DNA from: JAUVXJ01 sp034411995
GTDB taxonomy: Bacteria; Chloroflexota; Anaerolineae; UBA7937; B3-Chlor
DNA length: 64,000 nucleotides
Assembly: GCA_034411995.1 (NCBI GenBank)
Contig: DAOUME010000028.1
Location: forward strand, 1 to 64,000
Direction: 5' to 3'
Positions 33,911 through 43,507 of this stretch are shown here, in pieces. A program made the position numbers and the translations under genes. Positions within the stretch are counted from its first letter, which is position 1; the number at the start of each line of letters is the position of its first letter. Below the pieces are notes generated by a model. It did not search any database. It was given only the letters and a program-made list of their open reading frames with translations, and had not been told where the DNA came from.

Positions 33911-35620
33911 CTACATCGACCCATCCAGGTGGACGCAAGCCAACTCGCGACCGCTCACGTCCACGATATGCACAGCACACGCCATGCACGGATCGAAGGA
34001 GTGGATAGTTCGGAGGATCTCGATGGGCTGCTCGGGGTCGGAGACTGGTGTTCCCACCAGTGACGCTTCGTACGCCCCCCTCTGGCCCCTGGCATCCCTT
34101 GGCGATGAGTTCCACGTCGAAGGCACCACACACTGGTAGTTGGCTACCTTCTGGTTCACGATATGAATCCAGTGACCCAGTGCACCGCGCGGTGCCTCGT
34201 GGTGACCCCAACCCCTGGCCTCCGAGGGCCAGGTAGAGGGATCCCACAGTTCCCCGTTGTGCACTGTCAGATCTCCGCTGGCGATGTTGCTCGCCAATTC
34301 ATCCAACCAGGGCTCCAACTGCTCCGCGACCAGAACGGTCTCAAGGCCACGCGCAGCCGTGCGCCCCAACGTAGAGAACAACGCCTCAGGCCCGACCCCC
34401 AGGGTATCGAGCAGACGATCCACCAACTCCTTCGCCCTCGGCTCACCCGACGCATAGGCCACGAGCATGCGTGCCAGGGGACCTACCTCCATCGCCTTCT
34501 CTTCGTAGCGGGGCGCCTTGACCCAGCTATACTTCCCGTCGGTCTCCAGAAACTCATAGGGCGGTTTTGGACCGGTGTAGTTGGGCTCTGTTTCCCCGTC
34601 CCACGGATGCCTGGCGGCCTGGCCTCCGTCGCTGTAATCGAACCAGGAATGGGTGACGTATTCGCCGATCTTCTGGTGATCCAGCGGCTGTACGGCGCTC
34701 AGGTCGCGGTCGAAGATAGCGCCCGTGGGGAACAGATACTTGCCCGCTGCGTCCGGAAACTCGCCGTAGACCAGGAAATTGCCCAACCCCTCTCCGTAGC
34801 TGACCCACTCTTTGTAGAAGGAAGCCACCGCCACCAGATCTGGAAGATAGACCTGCTCCACGAATTCCTTGGCCCTCGCGAAGAGCTGGCGGATCAAGGC
34901 CAGCTTGTCAGCGTTCAGGGCCGATTCAGCGTCGGGATCGATCGGGATGGCCATCCCGCCCACCAGGTAGGTTTGCGGATGCGGGTTCTTGCTGCCCAGA
35001 ATGGCGTGCACGCGAATCACATCGCGCTGCCAGTCGAGGGCTTCCAGGTAATGGGCGACGGCCATCAGATTGGCCTCAGGGGGAAGCTTGTACTCCGGAT
35101 GGCCCCAGTAGCCGTTAGCAAACGGACCGAGTTGGCCGCTCCCCACGAAGGTGGAAAGCTTGTCCTTCACACCACGGAAGTAGTCGGCAGAGGACTTAGG
35201 CCAATCGGAGATGGACTGGGCCAGCTCCGCCGTATCAACAGGGTCAGCCTTCACCGCACTGGTAACGTCCACCCAATCCAAGGCATGAAGGTGGTAGAAG
35301 TGGATCACGTGATCCTGCACGAACTGGATACCACCCAGCAGATTGCGGATGATCCGCGCGTTGTCCGGCACTCTGATGCCCAGCGCATCTTCTACAGCTC
35401 GCACGGAGCTGATGGCGTGGACCGTCGTTCAAACTCCACAGATGCGCTGCGCCATCAGCCACACGTCTCGGGGATCGCGGCCCTTGACGATGATCTCCAG
35501 CCCCCGCCACATAGTGCTGGAACTCCAGGCGTCGGTCACCATGCCATCGTCGATCTGCGCCTCGATGCGCAGGTGTCCTTCGATGCGCGTGATGGGATCG
35601 ATGTAGATCTTCTCAGCCAC
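33911..35620 (-). CDS. [NiFe]-type hydrogenase large subunit with in-frame TGA (candidate selenocysteine) in the N-terminal CXXC
   Basis: Read through the TGA at 35429-35431, this is a 569-residue group 1 uptake hydrogenase large subunit. The N-terminal nickel motif reads RICGV-TGA-TTVHA: Cys61 is kept and codon 64, normally the second cysteine, is TGA. The C-terminal motif is intact (DPCMAC, Cys545 and Cys548) with His551 before an 18-residue cleavable tail. The frame is otherwise uninterrupted. A SECIS-like hairpin follows the TGA. The GTG start touches the small-subunit stop. Standard calling would give a 63-residue and a 497-residue fragment. The alternative is a nonsense mutation or a sequencing error. 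Confidence 0.85.
35395..35411 (-). promoter_or_regulatory. SECIS-like hairpin in the hydrogenase large subunit
   Basis: Seventeen bases after the TGA codon, CAGCTC and GAGCTG form a perfect 6-pair stem with the loop CGUGC. Stem length, distance from the UGA and a G within the first two loop bases fit the bacterial SECIS rules as I know them. Confidence 0.6.
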
Positions 35621-35621
35621 C

Positions 35622-36716
35622 CTATGCCTCCTGCTTACCAGTCAGTTTGTTCGCGGCTATCGTGCCGATCACACCGGCCGCAACACCTGCTGCTACTCCC
35701 AGCCCTGCGCTCACCAGGTCAACTTCCTGGCCGCCAACCGTTACGCCTGGATAAGCAGCCGGCGGTGTCGCGTCGAAGATGGGGGTCGTTTCGTATGCTC
35801 CTGCCTCCCAGAAGTCAGGCGCTGCACAGGCGATGCAGCCGTGGCCAGCCGCCACCGGCCAACTAGTTCCTTGGTTCCAGCGTATGGTGGGACAGTTGTG
35901 GTAGGCAATAGGCCCCTTGCAGCCCATCTGATACAAGCACCAGCCCTTACGATGCCCTTCGTCACCCCATTCCTTCACGAACTCTCCCGCGTCGAAGTGA
36001 CCGCGGCGTTCGCAGTTGTCATGGATGCGCCGACCATAGGCGAAGAGAGGCCGCCCCAGATCGTCCGTCGCCGGCAGCTTGCCGAAGGTGAGATAGTGAA
36101 CCAGCGTCGCCGTGAAGTTGTCCACGTTCATGGGGCAACCGGGAAGGTTTATGATGGGAACACCAGATATCACGTCCTTGACGCCTCTGGCCTCTGTTGG
36201 ATTGGGGGTCGTCGCCGGCCAGCCACCATAGAAGGCGCATGCACCCACGGTGATAACCGCCGTGCCCTGGCCCGCGACTTCCTGCAGGAGATCCAGCGCC
36301 GTTCGACCGCCAATACAGCAGTAGACACCGTCATCCTTGGTGGGAATGGCACCTTCCACAACCACCAGGTAGCCACCCTCCCTGACCGTATCCTCCAACG
36401 ACTTGTCTGCCCTTTTTCCAGACGGGGCCATGATGGTCTCATGGTAGTTCACAGAGACGATATCCAGTACCAGGTCGGCCGCTGTCGGCTGATTGGCCCT
36501 CAGGAAGGACTCGGTGCAGCCTGCGCAGTCCTGGTACTCGAGCCAGACCACCGGTGGACGCTTCCCTGTCTCCAGGGCATGGGCTATCTTGGGGACCATG
36601 CTCGCTGGTAGGGCCAGCGTCCCTGCCATCAGCGTGCAGAACTTCAGAAAGTCCCGCCGCGACACCCGCACCTGTCCGAGCACCTCAGGCGAAGTGGAGC
36701 CAGGGTTCTCTATCAT
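35622..36716 (-). CDS. [NiFe] hydrogenase small subunit, Tat-exported
   Basis: The 364-residue protein has a twin-arginine signal (SRRDFLKF, Arg20-Arg21), the proximal cluster motif CAGCTESF (Cys64, Cys67) with VGACAFYGGW and LPGCPMN, and a C-terminal half with the CERRGHFD...CLYQMGCKGP and CIACAAPDFW cluster ligands. A C-terminal hydrophobic helix (about 330-355) anchors it in the membrane. The ATG at 36716 follows GGAGGGAG; the upstream extension of the frame looks non-coding. Confidence 0.93.
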   Translation of the reverse strand: MIENPGSTSPEVLGQVRVSRRDFLKFCTLMAGTLALPASMVPKIAHALETGKRPPVVWLEYQDCAGCTESFLRANQPTAADLVLDIVSVNYHETIMAPSGKRADKSLEDTVREGGYLVVVEGAIPTKDDGVYCCIGGRTALDLLQEVAGQGTAVITVGACAFYGGWPATTPNPTEARGVKDVISGVPIINLPGCPMNVDNFTATLVHYLTFGKLPATDDLGRPLFAYGRRIHDNCERRGHFDAGEFVKEWGDEGHRKGWCLYQMGCKGPIAYHNCPTIRWNQGTSWPVAAGHGCIACAAPDFWEAGAYETTPIFDATPPAAYPGVTVGGQEVDLVSAGLGVAAGVAAGVIGTIAANKLTGKQEA

Positions 36717-36985
36717 GCTCTTACTCCCTCCGTGGTGAAATGAGCGCCCAAGCGAAGCCTCGCCAAGCACGCTGGCAGGCTCATGCTCGATGTCGACGCT
36801 CACATCGATCTCCGGGCGAGTGAAGCCAGCAGGAACCGCACCTGCGAGATGTCCGGCCTGCTCCCCCTCCACCGGCTCTTCCCGGCGCAGCCATGTGGCC
36901 CGGCCTTGGCGATCGGAGGGCCATCGGCGATGGCCCTGCGGCCAGACACACGTCGCCTGACGCTGTGCAGCCCAGCCACAACGCA

Positions 36986-37014
36986 ATTATATCACGGATT
37001 AGACGGTAGATCAA
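36986..37014 (-). promoter_or_regulatory. Promoter of the hydrogenase operon
   Basis: TTGATC and a perfect TATAAT lie 17 bases apart on the minus strand, about 270 bases upstream of the small-subunit ATG. The long leader is unexplained. Confidence 0.6.
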
Positions 37015-37188
37015 GCCATTCACATTGAGTCATTTGCGACGCTACCGAAGGGGTATGGTCACTCAGACGATGACGTTTCGGGGGCCAGGTCAAAGAGGAG
37101 AGCTTGAGGGCCTGGGCACGGAGGAACTATTCGCGGCTTGTCGGGGAGCTTCGTTCCCCCGAGACCCTCCACCTTCCACGGAAAAGAA

Positions 37189-37218
37189 TCAGGCCAGGGA
37201 CACGAGTCCCTGGCCTGA
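37189..37218 (-). terminator. Intrinsic terminator of the formate dehydrogenase operon
   Basis: A perfect 12-pair stem (TCAGGCCAGGGA and its complement) with a 6-base loop is followed on the minus strand by ATTCTTTTCC. It lies about 50 bases after the NrfD-type gene. Confidence 0.85.
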
Positions 37219-37267
37219 AAACGCGCGATCCTACAACAGGCGAACCCGATCCTGAACGCGCCGCCCC

Positions 37268-38218
37268 CTACGCCATCTGGCCGGACAGCAGCACAGCCGC
37301 CCGCAGGAAGAGCCCTCCGAGCAGCACCAGGGTCGCGGACGCCAGTACCGAGCCGATCACCGCTTCTTTGCCCTTCAGAGAGGCGAACTCCAGTATCAGC
37401 GGCACCAGCAGGCCCACGAGCACTACTCCGCCCCAGAAGACCAGGCTCATAGGACCCGTGAGCAGCAAAGCGACCGCGCTCGCGCCGGCTGGCGTAGACA
37501 TGAAAGCCAGCCACCCCAGATACCCTGCCAACACCACCAGTTCGGCGATGCCGAGGATCAGGCTCGTGATGCCCATGCGGTGCAACGTCTCGCTCCGTAG
37601 AGGCTTGCCTTCCCCACCGAAGAGAGTATCCAGGACTCCACCCACTCCCGTCCTCAGCACGAGCACCAGCAGCGCCATCCCGGTGGACACAGCCGAGGCC
37701 ACGAACAGGGCCGGCAGCAGCAGGACTCCCGCCCAGAGAGGCTGATTGGTGGCGCTCAGCAGCACCCCCGTGTAGGCGATGAGCAGCACCGCCAGCACGA
37801 CCTCGATCCAGTTGAGCACCCCGACCAGACCGGCCGCCGGGCGGATCATGCTGGCCAACCCGGAGATCACGGTGAGCCTTACCTCCCCTGGCTCGAAGCT
37901 CGTTGCCCACCACAGGGCGATCATGACCACGCCGATGAGGGCGTAGAGCAGCAAGATCCAGCTCCCCATGGACATGGGTGATCCCACTCTGAACCTGGTG
38001 AACAGGTGCCAGGCACGAAGTTGCTCACCAAGATCCAGTACCAGTAGCAGCGAACCCAGCAACACCAGCGGCACGCCCAGAAACGTGGCTATCTTGGGCA
38101 GTTGCGGGTGCTTGCCGCGCGTGAAGACGTTGATCAGGAAAGCCGAGAAGAACGCACCTCCTGCAATCCCGGCTATCCAGAGATAGATCACCAGCTCCCA
38201 TTTCCAGGTCAGCATCAT
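37268..38218 (-). CDS. nrfD: NrfD/PsrC-type membrane subunit of formate dehydrogenase
   Basis: The 316-residue protein is almost entirely hydrophobic with about eight transmembrane helices. It matches the polysulfide-reductase NrfD family: an N-terminal WIAGIAGGAFFSAF and a central helical pair around GVLLSATNQPLWAG. It would anchor the formate dehydrogenase and exchange electrons with menaquinone without heme. It starts 2 bases after the Fe-S subunit, replacing the cytochrome b subunit of classical FDH-N. Confidence 0.88.
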   Translation of the reverse strand: MMLTWKWELVIYLWIAGIAGGAFFSAFLINVFTRGKHPQLPKIATFLGVPLVLLGSLLLVLDLGEQLRAWHLFTRFRVGSPMSMGSWILLLYALIGVVMIALWWATSFEPGEVRLTVISGLASMIRPAAGLVGVLNWIEVVLAVLLIAYTGVLLSATNQPLWAGVLLLPALFVASAVSTGMALLVLVLRTGVGGVLDTLFGGEGKPLRSETLHRMGITSLILGIAELVVLAGYLGWLAFMSTPAGASAVALLLTGPMSLVFWGGVVLVGLLVPLILEFASLKGKEAVIGSVLASATLVLLGGLFLRAAVLLSGQMA

Positions 38219-38220
38219 CG

Positions 38221-39018
38221 TCAGTCACCTCCCCCTCTGGCCTCTTCCGCCCTCTGGCGCTTGAAAATCAGCCAGAAGGGCACAGCGGCTAGCACACCAG
38301 CGGTCAAGATTCCGCTCAGCCACTGGCCACTCACATTGGCCGTTGCATACCGCGGTGACGCGGGCAGGCCATACGCCGACGGCTCGTCAACCAGCACATA
38401 GAGGCGGTGCAGGCCACCCAGCTCGTACTCCCCATACAGGTTGGCCTTCGGAAGCCCATCAGCTTGCAGGGCAGCAACTCGCTCCTTGCCTTTGGCTAGC
38501 ATCTCGTTGCGATCGCCCCAGTCCAGAGCGTTCGCCGGGCAGGTCTTCACACAGGCTGGAGGCAAACCGTTGGTCGTCCGATCCACGCAGAAGGTACATT
38601 TCTGAGCAGTGGCCTTTTCCTCTCCTCCAGCTTCCGCCGGCTTTGAGACCGAGTGGATGGCATCGAACGGACAGGCCGCGACGCAATAACCACAGCCGAT
38701 ACACCACTCTTGATCCACCAGCACGTACTGGCCGTGATGCCGTACGGCCCCCGTTGGACAGACCGCCTCACAACTGGCCTGGGTGCAATGCATGCAGCCC
38801 TGCTTGAGGAACAGCCACCTGACCTGATCACCCTCCACCTTCTCGTTGAACTTGATCTTCGTCCAGGTGATGCCTGACAGCTCGGGAGGGTTCTCGTACG
38901 AGCCCCAGTTCTTTGTATCCTCGGCAGGATTGTCGTTCCACTGCTTGCACGCCACCTGACAGCCGCGGCAGCCCATGCATCTCGATTCATCTATCAGCAT
39001 CGCATTGGCCACGGTCAC
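38221..39018 (-). CDS. fdhB: Formate dehydrogenase Fe-S subunit
   Basis: The 265-residue protein has four [4Fe-4S] motifs (CMGCRGCQVACK, CMHCTQASCEAVCP, CIGCGYCVAACP and CTFCVDRT...CVKTCP) and a C-terminal hydrophobic helix (about 232-250) as in FdnH. No Tat signal is present; it probably travels with the Tat-bearing catalytic subunit. It overlaps the catalytic gene by four bases. Confidence 0.9.
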   Translation of the reverse strand: MTVANAMLIDESRCMGCRGCQVACKQWNDNPAEDTKNWGSYENPPELSGITWTKIKFNEKVEGDQVRWLFLKQGCMHCTQASCEAVCPTGAVRHHGQYVLVDQEWCIGCGYCVAACPFDAIHSVSKPAEAGGEEKATAQKCTFCVDRTTNGLPPACVKTCPANALDWGDRNEMLAKGKERVAALQADGLPKANLYGEYELGGLHRLYVLVDEPSAYGLPASPRYATANVSGQWLSGILTAGVLAAVPFWLIFKRQRAEEARGGGD

Positions 39019-42000
39019 ACCGCCTTTCTAACGTCCACCAGGAACGCCTTGTACTCTGGAATCCCCGTGTTGCCGTCGCCCACGTGAGGTGTCAGGAAGT
39101 TGGCCGTGCCGCCCTTGGCCAGTCCCTGCCAGCTGAAGTGCCAGGGCATGCCCACCTGGTGCACCGTGCTGCCGTTCACGCTGAACGGCTTGAAGCGAGG
39201 CGTGACCAGAGCTACCACCTCGATCTCACCGCGGGCCGAGCTCACGATGACCCGATCTCCGTTGGAGATCCCCTTTTGCTGGGCCAGTTCCGGGCTCATC
39301 TCTACGAAGGTCTCCGGTTGAGCCTCTGCCAGCCACGGGAGCCACACGGACATCCCGCCGGCCTGCCAGTGCTCGACCAGTCGGTAGGTGCTGCACACGA
39401 TGGGGAACTGGTCTATGGTCCCGACGTTGTCCCCAACGTCTTGGCCGCTTTCCGCATCCCACCGCTTCACCACCGGGTTGAACTGCACCGAAGACAGCGC
39501 ATTGGTCGTCGGCGACTCCAGCGGCTCGTAATGCTCGGGGAAGGGTCCCTCGTTCCTGGCCGCAAAGAGCCTGGCCTTGCCCTCAGGCAGCATGATGAAG
39601 GGATCGTTGAAGCCCGCGTCGCCCGGGGCCTTCGTCTTGGAGAAGTCCGGGACGTCGTAACCCGTCCAGCTTCCCGCAGAGGCGTCCCACCAGATCAGTG
39701 CCTTGTCCTCTGACCAGGGGTTGCCCTTGCTGTCAGCCGAGCAGCGGTTGTAGATGATGCGGCGATTGACCGGCCAGGCGAAGCCCCAGTAGGGGAACAT
39801 GCCCAGGTCACCGGGGTCTTTCTGCCCGCGTCGCTTGCAGGCCGTCATCGTGTTGCCGTCGCCGTCGTCCGCCGGGTACCAGTAGCCCGAGTAGATCCAG
39901 TTGCCGCAGGCTGTGGCCCCGTCCGCGGTCAGCTTGGTGAAGTTGACGACCATCTCGCCAGCCTTGCCGACCACGTTCCCGTCTTCATCACTTACGTCTT
40001 TCGTCCAATAGCCATTGATCTCCTGGCAGATCTTGTCGAAATCAGCCCCGTGAGACCAGTTTAGATCCAGTATGGCCTCGGCCAGAGGTCCGCCCTCCGC
40101 CTCGTAGAGCCTTCGGAGCTCCTGGTAGACCAGGTCCATGATCTCAATGTCACCCCTGGCCACACCTGGGGCCTGGGCAACCTTGGGCCGGTACTGGATC
40201 AGACGACCGCTGGTGACGATGGTACCTTCCTTCTCCATCGCATCAGCCGCCGGCAGCAGGAAGACCTCGGTCTGGATGGACGACGGGTCAACGTCGGGCG
40301 CCCGCCAGAAGTCCGTGGTGGCGGTCTGTGCGATCTCCTGCACCACCATCCACTCCAGCTTCTCCAGCGCCTTCCGCTCGAAGCGCGCATTGGGACCCCC
40401 CACGGCGGGGTTCTGCCCCATGATCCATAGACCCTTCACTGTGCCGTCGTATATGGCGTGGAACATCCCGATCCAGGCGTAGGTGTCGATGCCCCCACTG
40501 ATCTTGGGCATGTAGTCGAAGCAGAAGTCGTTGCGACTGGAAGCGTTGGCTCCCCACCAGGCTTTGAGCAAGCTCACCAGGAACTTGGGGGTGTTGACCC
40601 AGTATCCACCAGACGGCGTTTCCTTCTCCAGATACTCGGCGAGGTCCTTGTGCTTGGCTGCACTCGGAGTATTCATGTACGCCGGGATGATGTGGTACAG
40701 GATGGCCATGTCCGTGGAACCCTGGACGTTGGATTCGCCCCGCAAGGCGTTGACTCCGCCGCCTGGACGGCCGGTGTTGCCCAGCAGTAGCTGGACCATG
40801 GCCATGGCACGCACGTTCTGGGTGCCAACCGTATGCTGAGTCTGCCCCATGGCGTACATGATGGTCCCGGTCTTCTCAGGGGCACCCGTCGCGGCGTAGG
40901 CCTGCGCCACCTCCAGGAACTTGTCCTTGGGCATGCCGCAGACCTGCTCCACCATGTCAACGGTGTAGCGCGCGTAATGCTTCTTCAGAAGCTGGAACAC
41001 GCACTGAGGATCAGTGAGGGTCTCGTCGCGCAGGATGTTGCCATCCGCGTCCGTCTGGTAGGCCCAAGTATCCTGCTGGTAGCTGCGCTTCTCGGCGTCG
41101 AAGCCCGAGAAGTAGCCATCCAGATCGGCCGGGCCCTGGAACCCCTCTTTGATCAGGAAGGAGGCGTTGGTGTAGTTGGCTACATACTCCTCGTGATAGA
41201 GGTTGTTCTCCAGTATGTAGCTCATCAAACCGCCGTAGAAGGCGATGTCGGTGCCGCTTCGAATCGGGGCGTAGATATCGGCCGTGGAAGCTGACCTGGT
41301 GAACCGAGGGTCCACCACGATCAGTTTGGCGCCTCGCTCATCCCGCGCCCGGTTGATGTGAAGCATCGAGGCCGGGTGGTTCTCCGCGGGGTTGGCACCA
41401 CACACGAGCACGGCGTCTGCATTCTTGAGATCTCTCCATTGGTTGGTCATCGCTCCGCGACCATACGTGGGGCCGAGACCGGCCACCGTCGCGGAGTGTC
41501 ATATGCGTGCCTGGTGTTCGACATACACCAGGCCCAGTGCACGAGCCAGCTTCACGGCAACGTAGCAGTCCTCATCATTGTTGGCTGCGCCACCAATGAA
41601 GCCCAGGCCGTTCGTGCGATTCACCGTGACCCCATTCTCATCCGTAGTCTGAAAACTGGCGTCGCGTGTGTCCTTCACCTTGCGAGCGACCAGGGGGATG
41701 ACTTCCTCCCAGGTCATCTCCTCCCACTCCGACGCCCCCGGAGCCCTGTGCAAGACCTTGCTCTGTCGATGAGGGCTCGTGGACAACTGCCGCACCGATA
41801 TCGACTTCGGGTCCAACGCGCCCCGGTTGTTCGGGTGATCGGGATCTCCCTCAGAGTTCATGATATGCCCCGAGCTGTCCGTTGCCACCAGCAATCCGCA
41901 TCCGCAAGAACAGTACGGGCAAACCGTTCGCGATTCCCCAAGCTTCTTGTGTAGCGGGAAGGTTGGTACCTCCTGCCGCCCAGGCACTGGAGGAGGTAGA

Positions 42001-42062
42001 AGAAGAGCACCTGCGCTCGCTCCTGACCCCTTCAGGAACTGTCTCCTGCTAATCTCGTGCAT
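39015..42062 (-). CDS. fdnG: Formate dehydrogenase catalytic subunit, selenocysteine-containing, Tat-exported
   Basis: Read through the TGA at 41499-41501, the protein is 1015 residues, the length of E. coli FdnG. Selenocysteine 188 falls in QARI-U-HSATVAGL, the same place as in known FDHs. A Tat signal (SRRQFLKGSG) precedes the Fe-S motif CPYCSCGCG (Cys48, 51, 53, 55). The fourth cluster ligand, cysteine in RGALC of FdnG, is Asp84 here (RGALDPK). It oxidises formate on the outer face of the membrane. GGGAGGTGA precedes the ATG. Standard calling splits it at the TGA. Confidence 0.93.
41471..41484 (-). promoter_or_regulatory. SECIS-like hairpin in the exported formate dehydrogenase
   Basis: GGCC-GGUCUC-GGCC begins 14 bases after the UGA. 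The loop closely resembles the AGGUCU apical loop of the E. coli fdhF SECIS element. Confidence 0.65.
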
Positions 42063-42365
42063 ACTCTCGATTCACCTCCCTGCAAGATTGTGCGCTAAGA
42101 ACGGTAAGGATAGATGCGACTCCCATCACCCCCTTTCGCTTCTTCGGGCCAACCCGCAACCCGAACCTTAGCCGAGTTGCGAGACTACCGTCGATCAGAA
42201 TGGTATCAGACGCTGGCTCCACTACCATCAGAGCTGAGCCTTTGACGTCTGGTCCCGCAAGTAATCCGCAGTTCGGTGTGCTGGCCAGTCTCGAAACAGC
42301 GCCGGCCTCCTCGCCCATGGAGCCACGAGGTTCTGGCTCTCCAGGGGTCGCGACCGGCATTCAGA
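42063..42365. other. Gene-free stretch between fdnG and the second hypC (303 bp)
   Basis: A 103-codon frame crosses this stretch on the minus strand (42049-42360), but its third-codon-position GC is much lower than in neighbouring genes and nothing in it is recognisable, so I treat it as non-coding leader. No clear promoter or known molybdenum/tungsten riboswitch core was seen. Confidence 0.4.
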
Positions 42366-42620
42366 TCACGTGTTGTAGGCTGCGCCTGCCGAGTCATACT
42401 GGTGCTGCACCTCGGCCAGTTCGCGCAGCAGATTCAGGCTCTCCAGCGCCTCGCCCTCATCAACGAGGCTAATGGCGTACCCAGCATGGACATAGACGTA
42501 GTCGCCCACCCGCGCTTCTGGCGTCAGCCACAGACTGATGGTGCGGCTCACCCCGCCAGCCTCGGCGGTGCCCTCCAAATCGATCATCGATTGAATCCGC
42601 ATGGGAATGGCCACACACAC
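42366..42620 (-). CDS. hypC: HypC-family chaperone, second copy
   Basis: The 84-residue protein starts MCVAIPMRI and shares the LWLTPEA.VGDYVYVHAGYAIS core with the HypC at 31217-31501; the C-terminal halves differ. The start is GTG. It lies upstream of the formate dehydrogenase operon on the same strand, although formate dehydrogenases need no HypC, so it most likely serves a hydrogenase elsewhere. Confidence 0.92.
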   Translation of the reverse strand: MCVAIPMRIQSMIDLEGTAEAGGVSRTISLWLTPEARVGDYVYVHAGYAISLVDEGEALESLNLLRELAEVQHQYDSAGAAYNT

Positions 42621-43405
42621 TGGTCGCGACTACTCCTTCCGGATCTACACGGCGAGTTCTCGCGTCCAGCAGCTCGACCCAAGCATCTGCTTCACCTGGA
42701 ACACCAACACGGGTTGTCGAGAACGCGCAGAGAGCGCAGTTCTCCCACAGCTCGGACTTCGCTCTGGCACGGATGGGGGAAACACGAACGCGGGTACGAC
42801 CGCACCGGGTCGCACCACTCCACGGTGAAGAAGTAGATGAGGATTGGCCCCGGCCTCCCCTCTGAGCGACGGCTTGTGCCAAACTGGCGGCGCCGCCATC
42901 TGGCCTCTCATCTGTAGGCGTCGGACATTGTCTATACAATGCACTTTGGCGTTATCACATCGCGATATGTACTCGACTGGGTAGTCAAGCGGTGTTGAAA
43001 GGACCTGTTGGGTGAGCGCGTGAGGAGAGACTACGTCCAACCTCAAGCACCCATCATTTCGAGGAACAAACAACCCCCACGTAACCGATGGTCAACCGTG
43101 ACCCCAGAGGCGCACTCCCAGCGCTCAGTTGAGCAGGCTACGTGCTCTTCTTTGCTCAACTATACCACCCTCCCGCACACTTGTCAAGTCATGCCGGCCT
43201 GCCGCTGTGTGCGCTGCGTCTCGCCAGGCGCAGAGCATCAGCGGCTACGAAGAGAGCCCACGAACTCAGCCTCGCAATCACGACGGGGATCGGAAGGCTT
43301 CGTGCACGGTCACCTTCTTTGCGGCGGGGCAGTCCCCTCGGTAACATTTTCATTTGAGTGAACTGTATCTCTTCGGTGATACGATGCGTGAGTGAAGGCC
43401 AACGT
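42621..43405. other. Gene-free stretch between hypC and the ccm promoter (785 bp)
   Basis: Open frames here are cysteine/arginine-rich, change frame and match nothing I know. On the minus strand next to hypC, pieces in different frames have coding-like character (for example TRVGVPGEADAWVELLDA), so a decayed gene is possible. A 16-base palindrome lies at 42926-42941. Otherwise I see nothing. Confidence 0.4.
42926..42941. promoter_or_regulatory. Palindromic candidate operator
   Basis: CATTGT-CTAT-ACAATG is a perfect 6-4-6 palindrome in an AT-richer part of the gap upstream of hypC. It has the size of a dimeric regulator site. It matches neither the FNR (TTGAT-N4-ATCAA) nor the CRP consensus. 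Confidence 0.35.
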
Positions 43406-43434
43406 TTGACAAGGCCATTCTTTGTTAGTATAGT
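43406..43434 (+). promoter_or_regulatory. Promoter of the cytochrome c maturation operon
   Basis: A perfect TTGACA and TATAGT are separated by 17 bases; transcription would begin near 43441, about 67 bases before the ccmE ATG. Confidence 0.8.
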
Positions 43435-43507
43435 GATATTATGCCCTGGAACGGGCGGGTACACGAGCGAGTCGACGTATACTGGTCTATGGCGAAGGTT
43501 GAGCATA

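Larger units (their letters stand above)
36717..37267. other. Intergenic region between hydrogenase and formate dehydrogenase operons (551 bp)
   Basis: The region holds a terminator for the formate dehydrogenase operon (37189-37218), the hydrogenase promoter (36986-37014) and an approximately 270-base hydrogenase leader. No gene is supported. A second weaker stem (TCGGGG...TCCCCCGA, 37141-37162) follows the terminator. Confidence 0.6.

Noticed and set aside
35429..35431. Reading the hydrogenase large subunit as a pseudogene because of the stop codon
   Set aside because: The frame is intact on both sides, the motif is otherwise perfect, the downstream protease and tail fit, and the same genome region uses TGA in four known selenoprotein positions. 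Sec is the better explanation, though a point mutation or read error is not excluded.
42049..42360. 103-codon open frame overlapping the start of fdnG
   Set aside because: Third-position GC is far below that of neighbouring genes, no motif is recognisable, and fdnG has its own strong ribosome-binding site.
42645..43073. 142-codon open frame upstream of the second hypC
   Set aside because: The translation is unlike any protein I know, and coding-like pieces sit in different frames; at best a decayed gene.
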